Of a DNA stretch of 64,000 nucleotides, positions 7,715-15,040 are shown one piece after another. Both the position numbers and the translations under genes were made by a program. The notes under the pieces are model-generated. The model saw nothing but the letters and a program-made list of their open reading frames with translations, was not told the origin of the DNA and ran no database searches. Positions within the stretch are counted from its first letter, which is position 1; the number at the start of each line of letters is the position of its first letter. The DNA is from Methanolobus sp. (lineage in GTDB: Archaea > Halobacteriota > Methanosarcinia > Methanosarcinales > Methanosarcinaceae): assembly GCF_030682845.1 (NCBI RefSeq), contig NZ_JAUXNK010000092.1, positions 1-64,000 on the forward strand. Direction: 5' to 3'.

Positions 7715-7885
7715 TAAATCTATATATGATGAATAGCAACTATTCAATCATATATTCGATAAGTAGTGTATAGAAATGAGGCGTAGTGTGGAAATAATAG
7801 GAAAGGCAGCACTTTCTTTTTGCTACGTGCATGTAGACAGGAGTATTGTGGTAAAGTATCAGTCTTATTTAGGCAGAGGTATATT

Positions 7886-7901
7886 TTCAGCTTAAGCTGA
7901 A
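7886..7901. promoter_or_regulatory. Perfect 16-bp palindrome before arsR1
   Basis: TTCAGCTTAAGCTGAA lies 21 bases before the ATG of the ArsR gene, directly after a TATA-like stretch (GGTATATTTTC). Its sequence differs from TTTCAA-N6-TTGAAA, so it may be an autoregulatory site with different specificity or a site for another factor. Confidence 0.5.
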
Positions 7902-7922
7902 TTCATTTGGGGAAACAAGTGC

Positions 7923-8258
7923 ATGAAAATTCCAGAGCAGATATCCAGGGAAATAAAATTGAGTGGCGGGATAGATAAGATTATTGAAAAATTGCCTGAT
8001 GAAAATCGAATCGTAAAGCAGAGCCTAATATACGATGCTCTTTCATCTCCCCTTAGACTTAAGATATTGAGTCTGCTCTCAATACAACCACTTTGTGCCT
8101 GCATCATTCAGAAAATAACGAAAACCTCTCCATCAAAGCTCTCTTACCATCTTTCAATATTAACTAACAATAATCTAATTGAAGGCAAGAAGGAAGCATC
8201 GTGGATAACATACAGCATTACAGAATTAGGACAGAAATATGTATTTCCAAACTTGTGA
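7923..8258 (+). CDS. ArsR-family transcriptional regulator 1
   Basis: The 111-residue protein is a winged-helix repressor: DALSSPLRLKILSLL (helices 1-2), then QPLCACIIQK at the metal-box position of ArsR proteins (ELCVCDL in classical members), SPSKLSYHLSILTNNNLI (recognition helix) and a wing. The two cysteines in LCAC could bind As(III) or a soft metal. An N-terminal extension of about 35 residues is unusual. It is divergent from the permease operon and lies next to two operator palindromes, so it is the obvious candidate repressor of that operon. Confidence 0.85.
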   Translation: MKIPEQISREIKLSGGIDKIIEKLPDENRIVKQSLIYDALSSPLRLKILSLLSIQPLCACIIQKITKTSPSKLSYHLSILTNNNLIEGKKEASWITYSITELGQKYVFPNL

Positions 8259-8389
8259 GCTTTGGTCATTTAATGCCTATGAACATTGATTAAATCCTAA
8301 TTTTTCAATCGACGCGAACCTTGAAGCGTTTTCAATCTGGCCTTGCCTCCAGCATAAAAAAGAAATAGTCTCTGTATTAATGTTACTTC

Positions 8390-8557
8390 ATGGCTGAGGA
8401 TAATAAAGAGCAAGATAAAAAAGAAAACAAATCAAACGCTTCTGTTTTAAACAGCACTATTGATGAAGAAGAGGATCTTCTGTATACACATCGACAGAAA
8501 AACGATACTGCACAGATGCGATGGAACGCCAGTTTATGCAGGAAACCTGGGAAATAA
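8390..8557 (+). CDS. Possible small hydrophilic protein (55 aa)
   Basis: An ATG at 8390 opens a short, very charged frame (MAEDNKEQDKKENKSN...). No good ribosome binding site precedes it and no family is recognised. The composition is like a disordered N-terminal region, so this might be the front of a truncated gene. It lies in the gap between arsR1 and the convergent hydantoinase-type gene. Confidence 0.25.
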   Translation: MAEDNKEQDKKENKSNASVLNSTIDEEEDLLYTHRQKNDTAQMRWNASLCRKPGK

Positions 8558-8604
8558 ATTGGGAATAAAAAGAGTAAAGTGGTACGAGTTAGATATTAGG
8601 GCCA

Positions 8605-10593
8605 CTATTTGCATTTCAATATTGAGGAACTGTCAACGCAGTTATCATATGTATCTCTAAGTGCCATTAGAGGATCCCCAACTCCTACAACAGTCACTAT
8701 CGTCTCGATTGGTGGATGTGGCCAGTTATCAGGAGAAATTGTCTGTTTAGATACTTTTATGATAGTATCTTCCTTTATTATACCGCATCTCTTCTCATAA
8801 TCGAGCACCAATGATTGTCCTAATTTCATAGCATAGTCCACAGCATCCCCATAGCTTTCAAAACGTTCCCTGCCTTCTGAGGAAAATACAAGAAAACCGG
8901 TGTCAGGATAGACCAGAGATTCAACTTTTATCACAATCTCCACCTTTTTAACACTCTTCCCTACAAGTGCTCCTACAGCATTTCCAACAATGGCAAATTG
9001 CGGAACCTGTATGTCTGCATCAATAATGGTGTTTAGATCATCCACATATGCAGAAACAGGGCCCCCTAGTAGCACCACCGGAATGTCTGTCTTGAACCTT
9101 ACAGGATAGTTGTTGCTTAGGACTTCATCGATTGCGTTTTTTGGAATTGCAGGTATGAGGAATGATATCATATCTTGAGCCATATTCATTGCAAAAGCGT
9201 CTTTGACATGTCTACAAAACTCATACTTACCCATGTTAGCATATTTAGACAGGTAAGAAGCTCCTATGTCTGAAGCCTCTTTATTCCACTGAGTATACTC
9301 CTCAAGCACATGGAGCACATCGGTAGGTGTAAAACCGATTGACTGTACAAGCCTTTTATTGATCAATGAATCGAGGGTATTATTGACGAGCATTATATCC
9401 CTTGAGTCAGTCATATCGGTTATCTCACTGACAGGAACCGGCTCTGCGCCTATAGACTTTAGTAGTTCATTCTCATTCTCACGGAGTCCGGTTGGCTCAT
9501 ACTCAGTTCTGACAACAAATTTAGTTTGCTGATAATTTTCGTTTAGATCTTTGCGCATAATCATTTTGTTGAGCTTTAGACTATGGAGAAAACCCGGATA
9601 GATAGTTGCCGCAACGCAAAGAGGTATGACCCTTCGGGGGCCGATATTCACATTTTTATCTTTAATCCAAACATGACTATCCCCACCTAGAGCCGAAGTT
9701 TCCATCTTCATGGCTTTTACTCTGGTTTTCCATCCTCCCACCATACAGCCCTCAGGACTGATCTGAGGAATTCCGTCTTTTATAGATGATACGTCTGTGC
9801 TTGTGCCTCCTACATCAATAACTGCACACGTATCGACCTTTGCAAGATACGAAGCACCAAGGATGCTTGCAGCCGGACCGGAGAATATTGTCTCGATGGG
9901 TTTTTCCAGGGCATCTTCTATATTATAAACAGAGCCGTCACACTTGAGCATCAACATCCTTGCATTGATGCCTCTGTTACGGATATCAGAGACAACAGAG
10001 TTTACGAACTGATAGGTAATAGGTATCAACTGGGCATTAAGAGCTGCAGTTACGGCCCTTTCATAGACACCCAGCTCCTGTGAGAGTTCATGTCCGCATA
10101 CAACCGGCATGTCTGTGATACTATGGATTATGCTCTTTACTTTAAGTTCGTGTTCGGGGTTGCGCGTACCAAAATATGCAGATACCGCATAAGCTGATAC
10201 CCATGGCTTAGATGTCCCTACATACCTTTTCACAGCCTCTATATCCAAAGGATATTCTTCTTCCCCGTTTGTATCATGACCACCCGAAACAAAAGTTACA
10301 CTATCAGCAGGATAACCTTTGTCTGCCGGGTGTTCTCCTACTAATATCAATCCTACTGGCCTGCCGGTGTTCTCAAGGAGGGCATTTGTTGAAAGGGTGG
10401 TGGACACTGAAACCAGATTAACATCTTTCAAGTAGTTACTGTCCAGTGAATCTAATACGTTTTTAATTCCCTGTTGAATGTCAGGGTAAGTCGTAAATGC
10501 TTTTTTAGCATCAACGATAACTCCATCCGACCCCCTTATAATAACGGCGTCAGTGTAGGTTCCTCCGGCATCAATTCCTAAACCATAATGCAT
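8605..10593 (-). CDS. Hydantoinase/oxoprolinase family protein
   Basis: The 662-residue protein begins with a sugar-kinase-like phosphate loop (GLGIDAGGTYTDAVI) typical of the hydantoinase/oxoprolinase N-terminal domain, followed by the HyuA-type domain with VSTTLSTNALLE, the conserved VIDVGGTSTDVSSI and GPAASILGA. Relatives couple ATP hydrolysis to opening of cyclic amides, but many archaeal members have unknown substrates. It is preceded by its own TATA-like stretch (minus strand, near 10650) and separated from ACR3 by 109 bases, so it may be an independent unit inside the arsenic island. Confidence 0.8.
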   Translation of the reverse strand: MHYGLGIDAGGTYTDAVIIRGSDGVIVDAKKAFTTYPDIQQGIKNVLDSLDSNYLKDVNLVSVSTTLSTNALLENTGRPVGLILVGEHPADKGYPADSVTFVSGGHDTNGEEEYPLDIEAVKRYVGTSKPWVSAYAVSAYFGTRNPEHELKVKSIIHSITDMPVVCGHELSQELGVYERAVTAALNAQLIPITYQFVNSVVSDIRNRGINARMLMLKCDGSVYNIEDALEKPIETIFSGPAASILGASYLAKVDTCAVIDVGGTSTDVSSIKDGIPQISPEGCMVGGWKTRVKAMKMETSALGGDSHVWIKDKNVNIGPRRVIPLCVAATIYPGFLHSLKLNKMIMRKDLNENYQQTKFVVRTEYEPTGLRENENELLKSIGAEPVPVSEITDMTDSRDIMLVNNTLDSLINKRLVQSIGFTPTDVLHVLEEYTQWNKEASDIGASYLSKYANMGKYEFCRHVKDAFAMNMAQDMISFLIPAIPKNAIDEVLSNNYPVRFKTDIPVVLLGGPVSAYVDDLNTIIDADIQVPQFAIVGNAVGALVGKSVKKVEIVIKVESLVYPDTGFLVFSSEGRERFESYGDAVDYAMKLGQSLVLDYEKRCGIIKEDTIIKVSKQTISPDNWPHPPIETIVTVVGVGDPLMALRDTYDNCVDSSSILKCK

Positions 10594-10701
10594 CTTATCA
10601 CCTTTTCTAAAAGAAATCAGTTGGTATAAACCGCATGTTTTTATATATAGTATAAAAAACAGAGTAAGTTTTGTAATTCAAAACTTCTCTGATTCTGAAA
10701 A

Positions 10702-11757
10702 TCAAGTTTCTACTCCAAACTGGAACTTGGCCTTGTTTCTCTTCATAATGCTTACCAGATGCAACATCACCGGCACTTCCACCAGCACACCTACCACAGT
10801 TGCAAGAGTCGCTCCGGAATCTATACCGAACAGTATAAGAGCCACTGCCACAGCCAGCTCAAAGAAATTGCTGGCACCGATGAATGTGGAAGGTGCAGCT
10901 TCCTGGTATGGTATTTTCAGTTTTCTAGCCCCAAAATATCCAACGAAGAATATTAAGTAAGTCTGGATTATCAAGGGTATAGCTATGAGCAGGATGTGCA
11001 ACGGATAGTTGAGAATCTTGTCACCCTGGAATATGAATATCAGGACAAGCGTGATCAGCAGGCCCGCCGGGGTCACCCACTCGATCTTCCGGATGAGGCT
11101 GTTCTCAAGCCAGGAAACGCCTTTCCTTTTAATGGCCGCATGTCTTGTGATGAACGCAAGGGAAAGGGGTATTGCCACATAGAACAGCACCGAGAAGAAG
11201 ACCGTCATTACAGGCACCGGGAAGTCCGTGGTAACTCCTACAAGCAGTGCTCCCAGTGGTGCGAAGAGTATCAGGATTATGATGTCGTTCACGGAAACCT
11301 GCACCAGTGCGTAATTGATGTTCCCCCGGGCAAGATGCGTCCATACCAGGACCATGGCCGTACAAGGTGCAAGCCCGAGCAGGATCATGCCTGCGATGTA
11401 CTCTTCCTGCAATACGGGCGGTATGAGGTCTGCAAAGATGACGCTCATGAAAAGCCAGGCAATGAAAGCCATGGTAAAGGGCTTAATGGCCCAGTTAATA
11501 ATAACTGTCAGGGTAAGAGGCTTGGAGTTCTTCTTTACATTAAGTACCTCTTCAAAATTGATCTTCAGCATGATCGGGTACATCATCACCAGCAGCACGA
11601 GCGCCACCGGGATGGAGACGTTAGCCACCTCTATCCTGCTGAGGGACTGAGCGAATCCCGGGAACAGATACCCTATTGCAGTGCCCAGTACTATACATAT
11701 AGCAACCCATATGGACAGGTATTTACTGAAAAAGTCAAGTTCTCTTTCTTCTTCCAT
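10702..11757 (-). CDS. ACR3-type arsenite efflux transporter
   Basis: This membrane protein (351 aa, about ten transmembrane segments) carries the ACR3 signature GLAPCTAMVLVWTHLA, in which the cysteine is required for arsenite transport in studied members, and the second-half motif IGASNFFELAVAVALILFG. It exports As(OH)3 by proton antiport. It starts four bases after the universal stress protein gene with the binding site AGAGGTGA, so the two are translated from one message. ArsC (4434-4907) provides its substrate. Confidence 0.92.
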   Translation of the reverse strand: MEEERELDFFSKYLSIWVAICIVLGTAIGYLFPGFAQSLSRIEVANVSIPVALVLLVMMYPIMLKINFEEVLNVKKNSKPLTLTVIINWAIKPFTMAFIAWLFMSVIFADLIPPVLQEEYIAGMILLGLAPCTAMVLVWTHLARGNINYALVQVSVNDIIILILFAPLGALLVGVTTDFPVPVMTVFFSVLFYVAIPLSLAFITRHAAIKRKGVSWLENSLIRKIEWVTPAGLLITLVLIFIFQGDKILNYPLHILLIAIPLIIQTYLIFFVGYFGARKLKIPYQEAAPSTFIGASNFFELAVAVALILFGIDSGATLATVVGVLVEVPVMLHLVSIMKRNKAKFQFGVET

Positions 11758-11761
11758 AATT

Positions 11762-12610
11762 TCACCTCTTGCTTACAGGAACAAGCAACACTGGCTTTCT
11801 TGTTTTTCTAAGCAGGCTCTCAGCAGTGCTTCCAAGCAAGATATGCTTAATGGACCCTATTCCACGATTTGTGATTGCTATGAGAGTGATGCCAAGCTCT
11901 TCTGCAAGACTATCAATCACTTCTGCAGGCTTACCTTCACTTACATAATAGCTGACTTCAAGATCACTCTTAAACTTACTTCCAAGTTTGGATAGGGAGT
12001 TCAGACTTTGTTCTTTAGTTATCTCAAGCTCTTCAATCTTTACATCCTCAAGTACATGAACAAAAACAAGTTCATCAATTATATCTACCAGACCACTGAT
12101 TTCATCCAACAGTGTACGTGAGTTCTCCGACAGATCTACAGGAAGCATCACTTTTGAGAATTTAGCAGAACAGGCTTTTATGTAAAGCTCCTCTTCGCTT
12201 TCTTTAAGCGTATCATACTTTTCAATGAGTACTATTTTTCCGGACTCACGTGATATATATTCAGTCGTCCTTCCTATCAAGCGCCCCCTAAGACCGGAAG
12301 TGGTTGCACCCATAACTATACAGTCAACATTTTCCTCGTCTGCTACCTGTACAATTGTCTTTTTGACATCTCCATGGATAACAAGGGTGATTGCATCGAT
12401 GCCTATTTCATCAAGCAGCTTTTTGTAGTCCAGAATCCTCTTCTTTGCATTCTCTTCAAACATTGGAGCCAGACCCTGGGCCTGATAGATGTCCACGACA
12501 TGCAGTAACACCACTTTCTTTAACCCTGCATTTTTGAACTCTCCTACACAGGCTAGAAGTTCCTCACTCTCAATGGTAAAATCAGTAGGTACTAGTATAG
12601 TTTCAATCAT
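11762..12610 (-). CDS. Tandem-domain universal stress protein
   Basis: Two UspA domains are fused (282 aa). Domain 1 (about 1-140) starts IETILVPTDFT and has VMGATTSGLRGRLIG; domain 2 (about 150-280) starts VMLPVDLSENS and ends with ITNRGIGSIKHILLGS followed by a hydrophobic strand. The G-x2-G-x9-G-type nucleotide-binding segment is present in both. It is cytoplasmic and stress-associated. Its place between the AhpD-like gene and ACR3 in one operon suggests a regulatory or protective role in the arsenic response. Confidence 0.85.
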   Translation of the reverse strand: MIETILVPTDFTIESEELLACVGEFKNAGLKKVVLLHVVDIYQAQGLAPMFEENAKKRILDYKKLLDEIGIDAITLVIHGDVKKTIVQVADEENVDCIVMGATTSGLRGRLIGRTTEYISRESGKIVLIEKYDTLKESEEELYIKACSAKFSKVMLPVDLSENSRTLLDEISGLVDIIDELVFVHVLEDVKIEELEITKEQSLNSLSKLGSKFKSDLEVSYYVSEGKPAEVIDSLAEELGITLIAITNRGIGSIKHILLGSTAESLLRKTRKPVLLVPVSKR

Positions 12611-12660
12611 AGATGCCTCTACATATATTTACAAAAACCTAGCAATATTTATTCATTTCA

Positions 12661-13014
12661 CTATTTCTTCTCTCCACAACAACACGAATCATCTTTCTCA
12701 CAGCATGCATTGTTGTTTTTGTCATCCTGCTGCCCAAATATCTTATCATAGACATTTGTCCATCCTATTTGGGAACCACATGCAATGAACATTGCTACAG
12801 CTATTGTTTCTGCAATTTCATCTTCGCTGGATCCGTTCAAAAGAGCTCTTTTAGAATGGGCCTCGGTACAATATTCACACCTCATCAAAACAGAGGAAGC
12901 AACTGCAATTAATTCCTTTGTTTTTCTGTCGAGTGCGCTGTCTTTAAAGATCGAATCTCGCATTTTACTGAATGCATCGGCGGTTTCAGGTAACTTCTTG
13001 TCTAAGAATGACAT
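12661..13014 (-). CDS. AhpD-like (carboxymuconolactone decarboxylase family) protein with Cys-rich tail
   Basis: The 117-residue protein has the CMD/AhpD core with the redox pair RCEYCTEAH, the active-site pattern of alkylhydroperoxidase-like proteins. After the core it ends in a tail holding CC and CCC clusters (ACCEKDDSCCCGEKK), which looks like a soft-metal or As(III) binding peptide. ATG 13014 is chosen because GGAG precedes it by seven bases; a TTG at 13026 is less likely. It heads the operon with the universal stress protein and ACR3. A role in thiol redox chemistry of arsenic is inferred. Confidence 0.8.
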   Translation of the reverse strand: MSFLDKKLPETADAFSKMRDSIFKDSALDRKTKELIAVASSVLMRCEYCTEAHSKRALLNGSSEDEIAETIAVAMFIACGSQIGWTNVYDKIFGQQDDKNNNACCEKDDSCCCGEKK

Positions 13015-13065
13015 ACGTTTCTCCAATAGTAAAAACGCAGTTTACAAATATAATATCATACGCTT

Positions 13066-13100
13066 TGTATCAAGATATCCTGATATGATTAAATTTATAT
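13066..13100. promoter_or_regulatory. Dyad-rich divergent promoter region
   Basis: Between the divergent AhpD-like gene and arsR2 lies an AT-rich block with a dyad TATCA-N8-TGATA (GTATCAAGATATCC then TGATATGAT) and TATA-like stretches on both strands. It likely contains the operator for the ArsR encoded immediately downstream. Confidence 0.4.
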
Positions 13101-13123
13101 GATTTGTCTTCTCATTCAATCTC

Positions 13124-13453
13124 ATGAAATGTTGTCCAACTGATTCAAATATAAAAGAAGATTGGGAGCACGATTTAGAAAGCGACATTAACATAGATGA
13201 AAATGAAATTAACAGGTTATGTGAAACATTTAAAGTACTAAGCAATCCGATAAGACTTAAAATTGCTTATCATCTTCTAAAGCAGGACTATTGTGTCAAT
13301 GCATTGGTCTATATGTTGAACGAGAAGCAAAATCTTGTTTCTCATCATTTAGCTATTATGAAGGAAAGTGAAGCTGTTGTTTCTTACAGGAGTTCAAGGT
13401 TTACCTATTATAGTTTAAACCAGCAAATACGACAACTTCTGAAGACAGAATGA
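13124..13453 (+). CDS. ArsR-family transcriptional regulator 2
   Basis: The 109-residue protein has a winged helix: FKVLSNPIRLKIAYHLL, then DYCVNALVYML in place of the classical metal box, QNLVSHHLAIMKES (recognition helix) and SRFTYYSLN (wing). It has cysteines at the extreme N-terminus (MKCCPT) and in the DYCV segment that could form an As(III) site, as in ArsR variants with displaced cysteines. It is divergent from the AhpD-USP-ACR3 operon and upstream of the DUF6951-like gene, whose promoter carries TTTCAA-N6-TTGAAA. Confidence 0.85.
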   Translation: MKCCPTDSNIKEDWEHDLESDINIDENEINRLCETFKVLSNPIRLKIAYHLLKQDYCVNALVYMLNEKQNLVSHHLAIMKESEAVVSYRSSRFTYYSLNQQIRQLLKTE

Positions 13454-13517
13454 ATTTTCTACATATAAATAAAATCAAACATTTTCAAGTTTCTTTTTAA
13501 CCAACTTCCCTTTGCTG

Positions 13518-13535
13518 TTTCAAATTTAATTGAAA
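13518..13535. promoter_or_regulatory. ArsR-type operator, site 3
   Basis: TTTCAA-ATTTAA-TTGAAA, with one more pair G/C on the ends, directly upstream of a TATA-like stretch (CATATATATTC at 13536-13546). It is the same core as the two sites before the permease operon. It would control the DUF6951-like gene at 13595. Confidence 0.65.
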
Positions 13536-13594
13536 CATATATATTCGATGAGTATCTACACTTAAGTGACTTTAATAATAGAGGAGAAGCAAAA

Positions 13595-13909
13595 ATGACA
13601 GATGTTACTATAAATTCTACTATTTGTGGCTTTGTTCACCACGTACATGGAAAGATGCAAGGAAAAAACATTGTTATTGATATCGAAAGTGATTGTGAGA
13701 AGATCAAAAAGATGTCACACATGGAAATACCCATGGATCAGACCTTTGACATTAAAGATAACTATGTGATATCAAAAGCCCAGGAAATGAAGTGCTCATC
13801 TAATTGTCTTGTACCTTGTGGAATATTGCATGTATGTAGAATAGAAATGGGTACTTTGTCGCAATCGCTGGCAAGGAAATCAGGAAACATCAGTATAGAC
13901 TTTAAATGA
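13595..13909 (+). CDS. DUF6951-like cysteine-rich protein
   Basis: The 104-residue protein has the layout that I associate with the methanogen family DUF6951: ICGFVHHV near the start, IESDCEKIKKM, and CSSNCLVPCGILHVCRIEMG towards the end. It has six cysteines but no CxxC thioredoxin fold. The start is supported by AGAGGAG before ATG. It is a single-gene unit with an ArsR-type operator, so it is probably induced with the permease operon. A metal(loid)-binding role is inferred from cysteines and regulation. Confidence 0.65.
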   Translation: MTDVTINSTICGFVHHVHGKMQGKNIVIDIESDCEKIKKMSHMEIPMDQTFDIKDNYVISKAQEMKCSSNCLVPCGILHVCRIEMGTLSQSLARKSGNISIDFK

Positions 13910-14065
13910 ATGCATATAGGATAGCATTTCAGTAAAGAGAATACTTTAATTTTTACTTCCATTTTTTGGATTCTGTAGAAATCTCAATTAAATCTTACTT
14001 TGATTTATGAGGACTGAAAAACAGAAAGTCATTGAGACCTCATTAATAAAACACATATCTATTGA

Positions 14066-14082
14066 CAGGGATATTCTCCCTG
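14066..14082 (-). terminator. Hairpin after the coiled-coil remnant
   Basis: CAGGGA (14066-14071), loop TATTC, TCCCTG (14077-14082). It lies about 15 bases beyond the minus-strand stop codon at 14098. It has no long T run, so its role as a terminator is tentative. Confidence 0.35.
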
Positions 14083-14097
14083 CCAATCTGCAAAAGA

Positions 14098-14376
14098 TCA
14101 CTCCTTTTTCTCATTTGCCTCCGCCTGTGACATAATCTTGCTCATTAGATCGCGCATAGAAGGTTCACTCATTAATGCTCTCATCAGCATGTTCTGTGTG
14201 TCGTTGAACTTTGTAAGCTCTTCATTTGCATCTTCAAGCTCTTCGACACGTCCCCTATACTGGTACGCCAATGCACGGTTTGCATCATTCTGGTCACTGA
14301 GCTCCTCGTTCTTTTCTTTCAGTGCCTTGAACTCCGGAGAAGTTGAAACGTCTGCATTTTCATGAAAAATGGGAGC
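14098..14376 (-). pseudogene. 5'-truncated coiled-coil protein
   Basis: The minus strand is open from 14376 to the TGA at 14098 and encodes a highly charged, heptad-rich protein (FKALKEKNEELSDQN, RVEELEDANEELTKF, MRDLMSKIMSQAEANEKKE). The reading frame has no start codon of its own and an in-frame stop at 14377-14379. An insertion element begins 29 bases away (14405). The missing front was probably lost when that element arrived. The original function is unknown. Confidence 0.5.
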
Positions 14377-14404
14377 TCAGAGGGCCGTGGAAACCCACGA
14401 TTTT

Positions 14405-14955
14405 ACAGGCTGTCCGACAATTCCAATTTTACCTGTCATAGATAACTATAAAGTCCCATAAGATCTGATTTTAAAGTCCAACCATGCCTAATTCTCTGGC
14501 AACAGCAATTGATTGTTTGAATATTTGCTTAAGTAGATCCGTATTGTTTTTCCTAAAGTCACTGATCGTCCTAAAATCAGGTGTTAATTTTTCTGCCAGG
14601 TAAATATACACAACGTTCTCCCTAACATTGCGAGCTATAGCTCGCGATGATCGAACTCTGTCAAGCATTGATTGAATTAGTATCTTGCAAATTATTCTGG
14701 GATGATATGCAGGATGTCCTGCACCCTCATATCTGTTTTCAAATTCAGTAAAATCTAATTCTTCTACAAATGAATCAACTAAAAAGCAAATATGATCTTC
14801 TGGGATCATATCTTTGATATTGGGTGGAAATAACCATGTTTGATTTTTTGAAGACGCTATGAATACCATATATAAATAATTGAAGCTATTATTTATAAAA
14901 TTTATGGTTTTAATTAAACAAATATATCATGTGGTATAATTGTCGGACAGCCTGT
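14405..14955 (-). mobile_element. Internally deleted IS1182-type element
   Basis: Perfect 18-bp inverted repeats ACAGGCTGTCCGACAATT (14405-14422) and its complement (14938-14955) bound a 551-bp unit. It holds only the front of a transposase gene on the minus strand. No clear target-site duplication flanks it. Full-length elements of this family are about 1.5-1.9 kb, so about two thirds is missing. It could still be moved by a related transposase elsewhere in the genome. Confidence 0.8.
14471..14869 (-). pseudogene. Truncated IS1182-family transposase (N-terminal domain)
   Basis: The 132-residue frame matches the N-terminal DUF772-type domain of IS1182/IS5-like transposases: VDSFVEELDFTEFENRYEG, HPAYHPRIICKILIQSML, RSSRAIARNVRENVVYIYL and DFRTISDFRKNN. 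It stops after IAVARELGMVGL, before the DDE catalytic core, so it has no transposase activity. The ends of the element are intact, which shows an internal deletion rather than truncation from one side. Confidence 0.85.
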
Positions 14956-15040
14956 TCAGTCGGGGGTAATTGACCCATAATTATTAAATCAAATATCGCA
15001 GTAGGAATATCCAGATCTAATTAGAGTATGGAGACCTTTG

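Noticed and set aside
10996-11811. A 271-residue plus-strand open frame opposite ACR3
   Set aside because: It is a shadow of the ACR3 gene: it lies fully antisense to a conserved transporter, is rich in His/Arg/Gln as expected from the reversed codon usage, and has no binding site.
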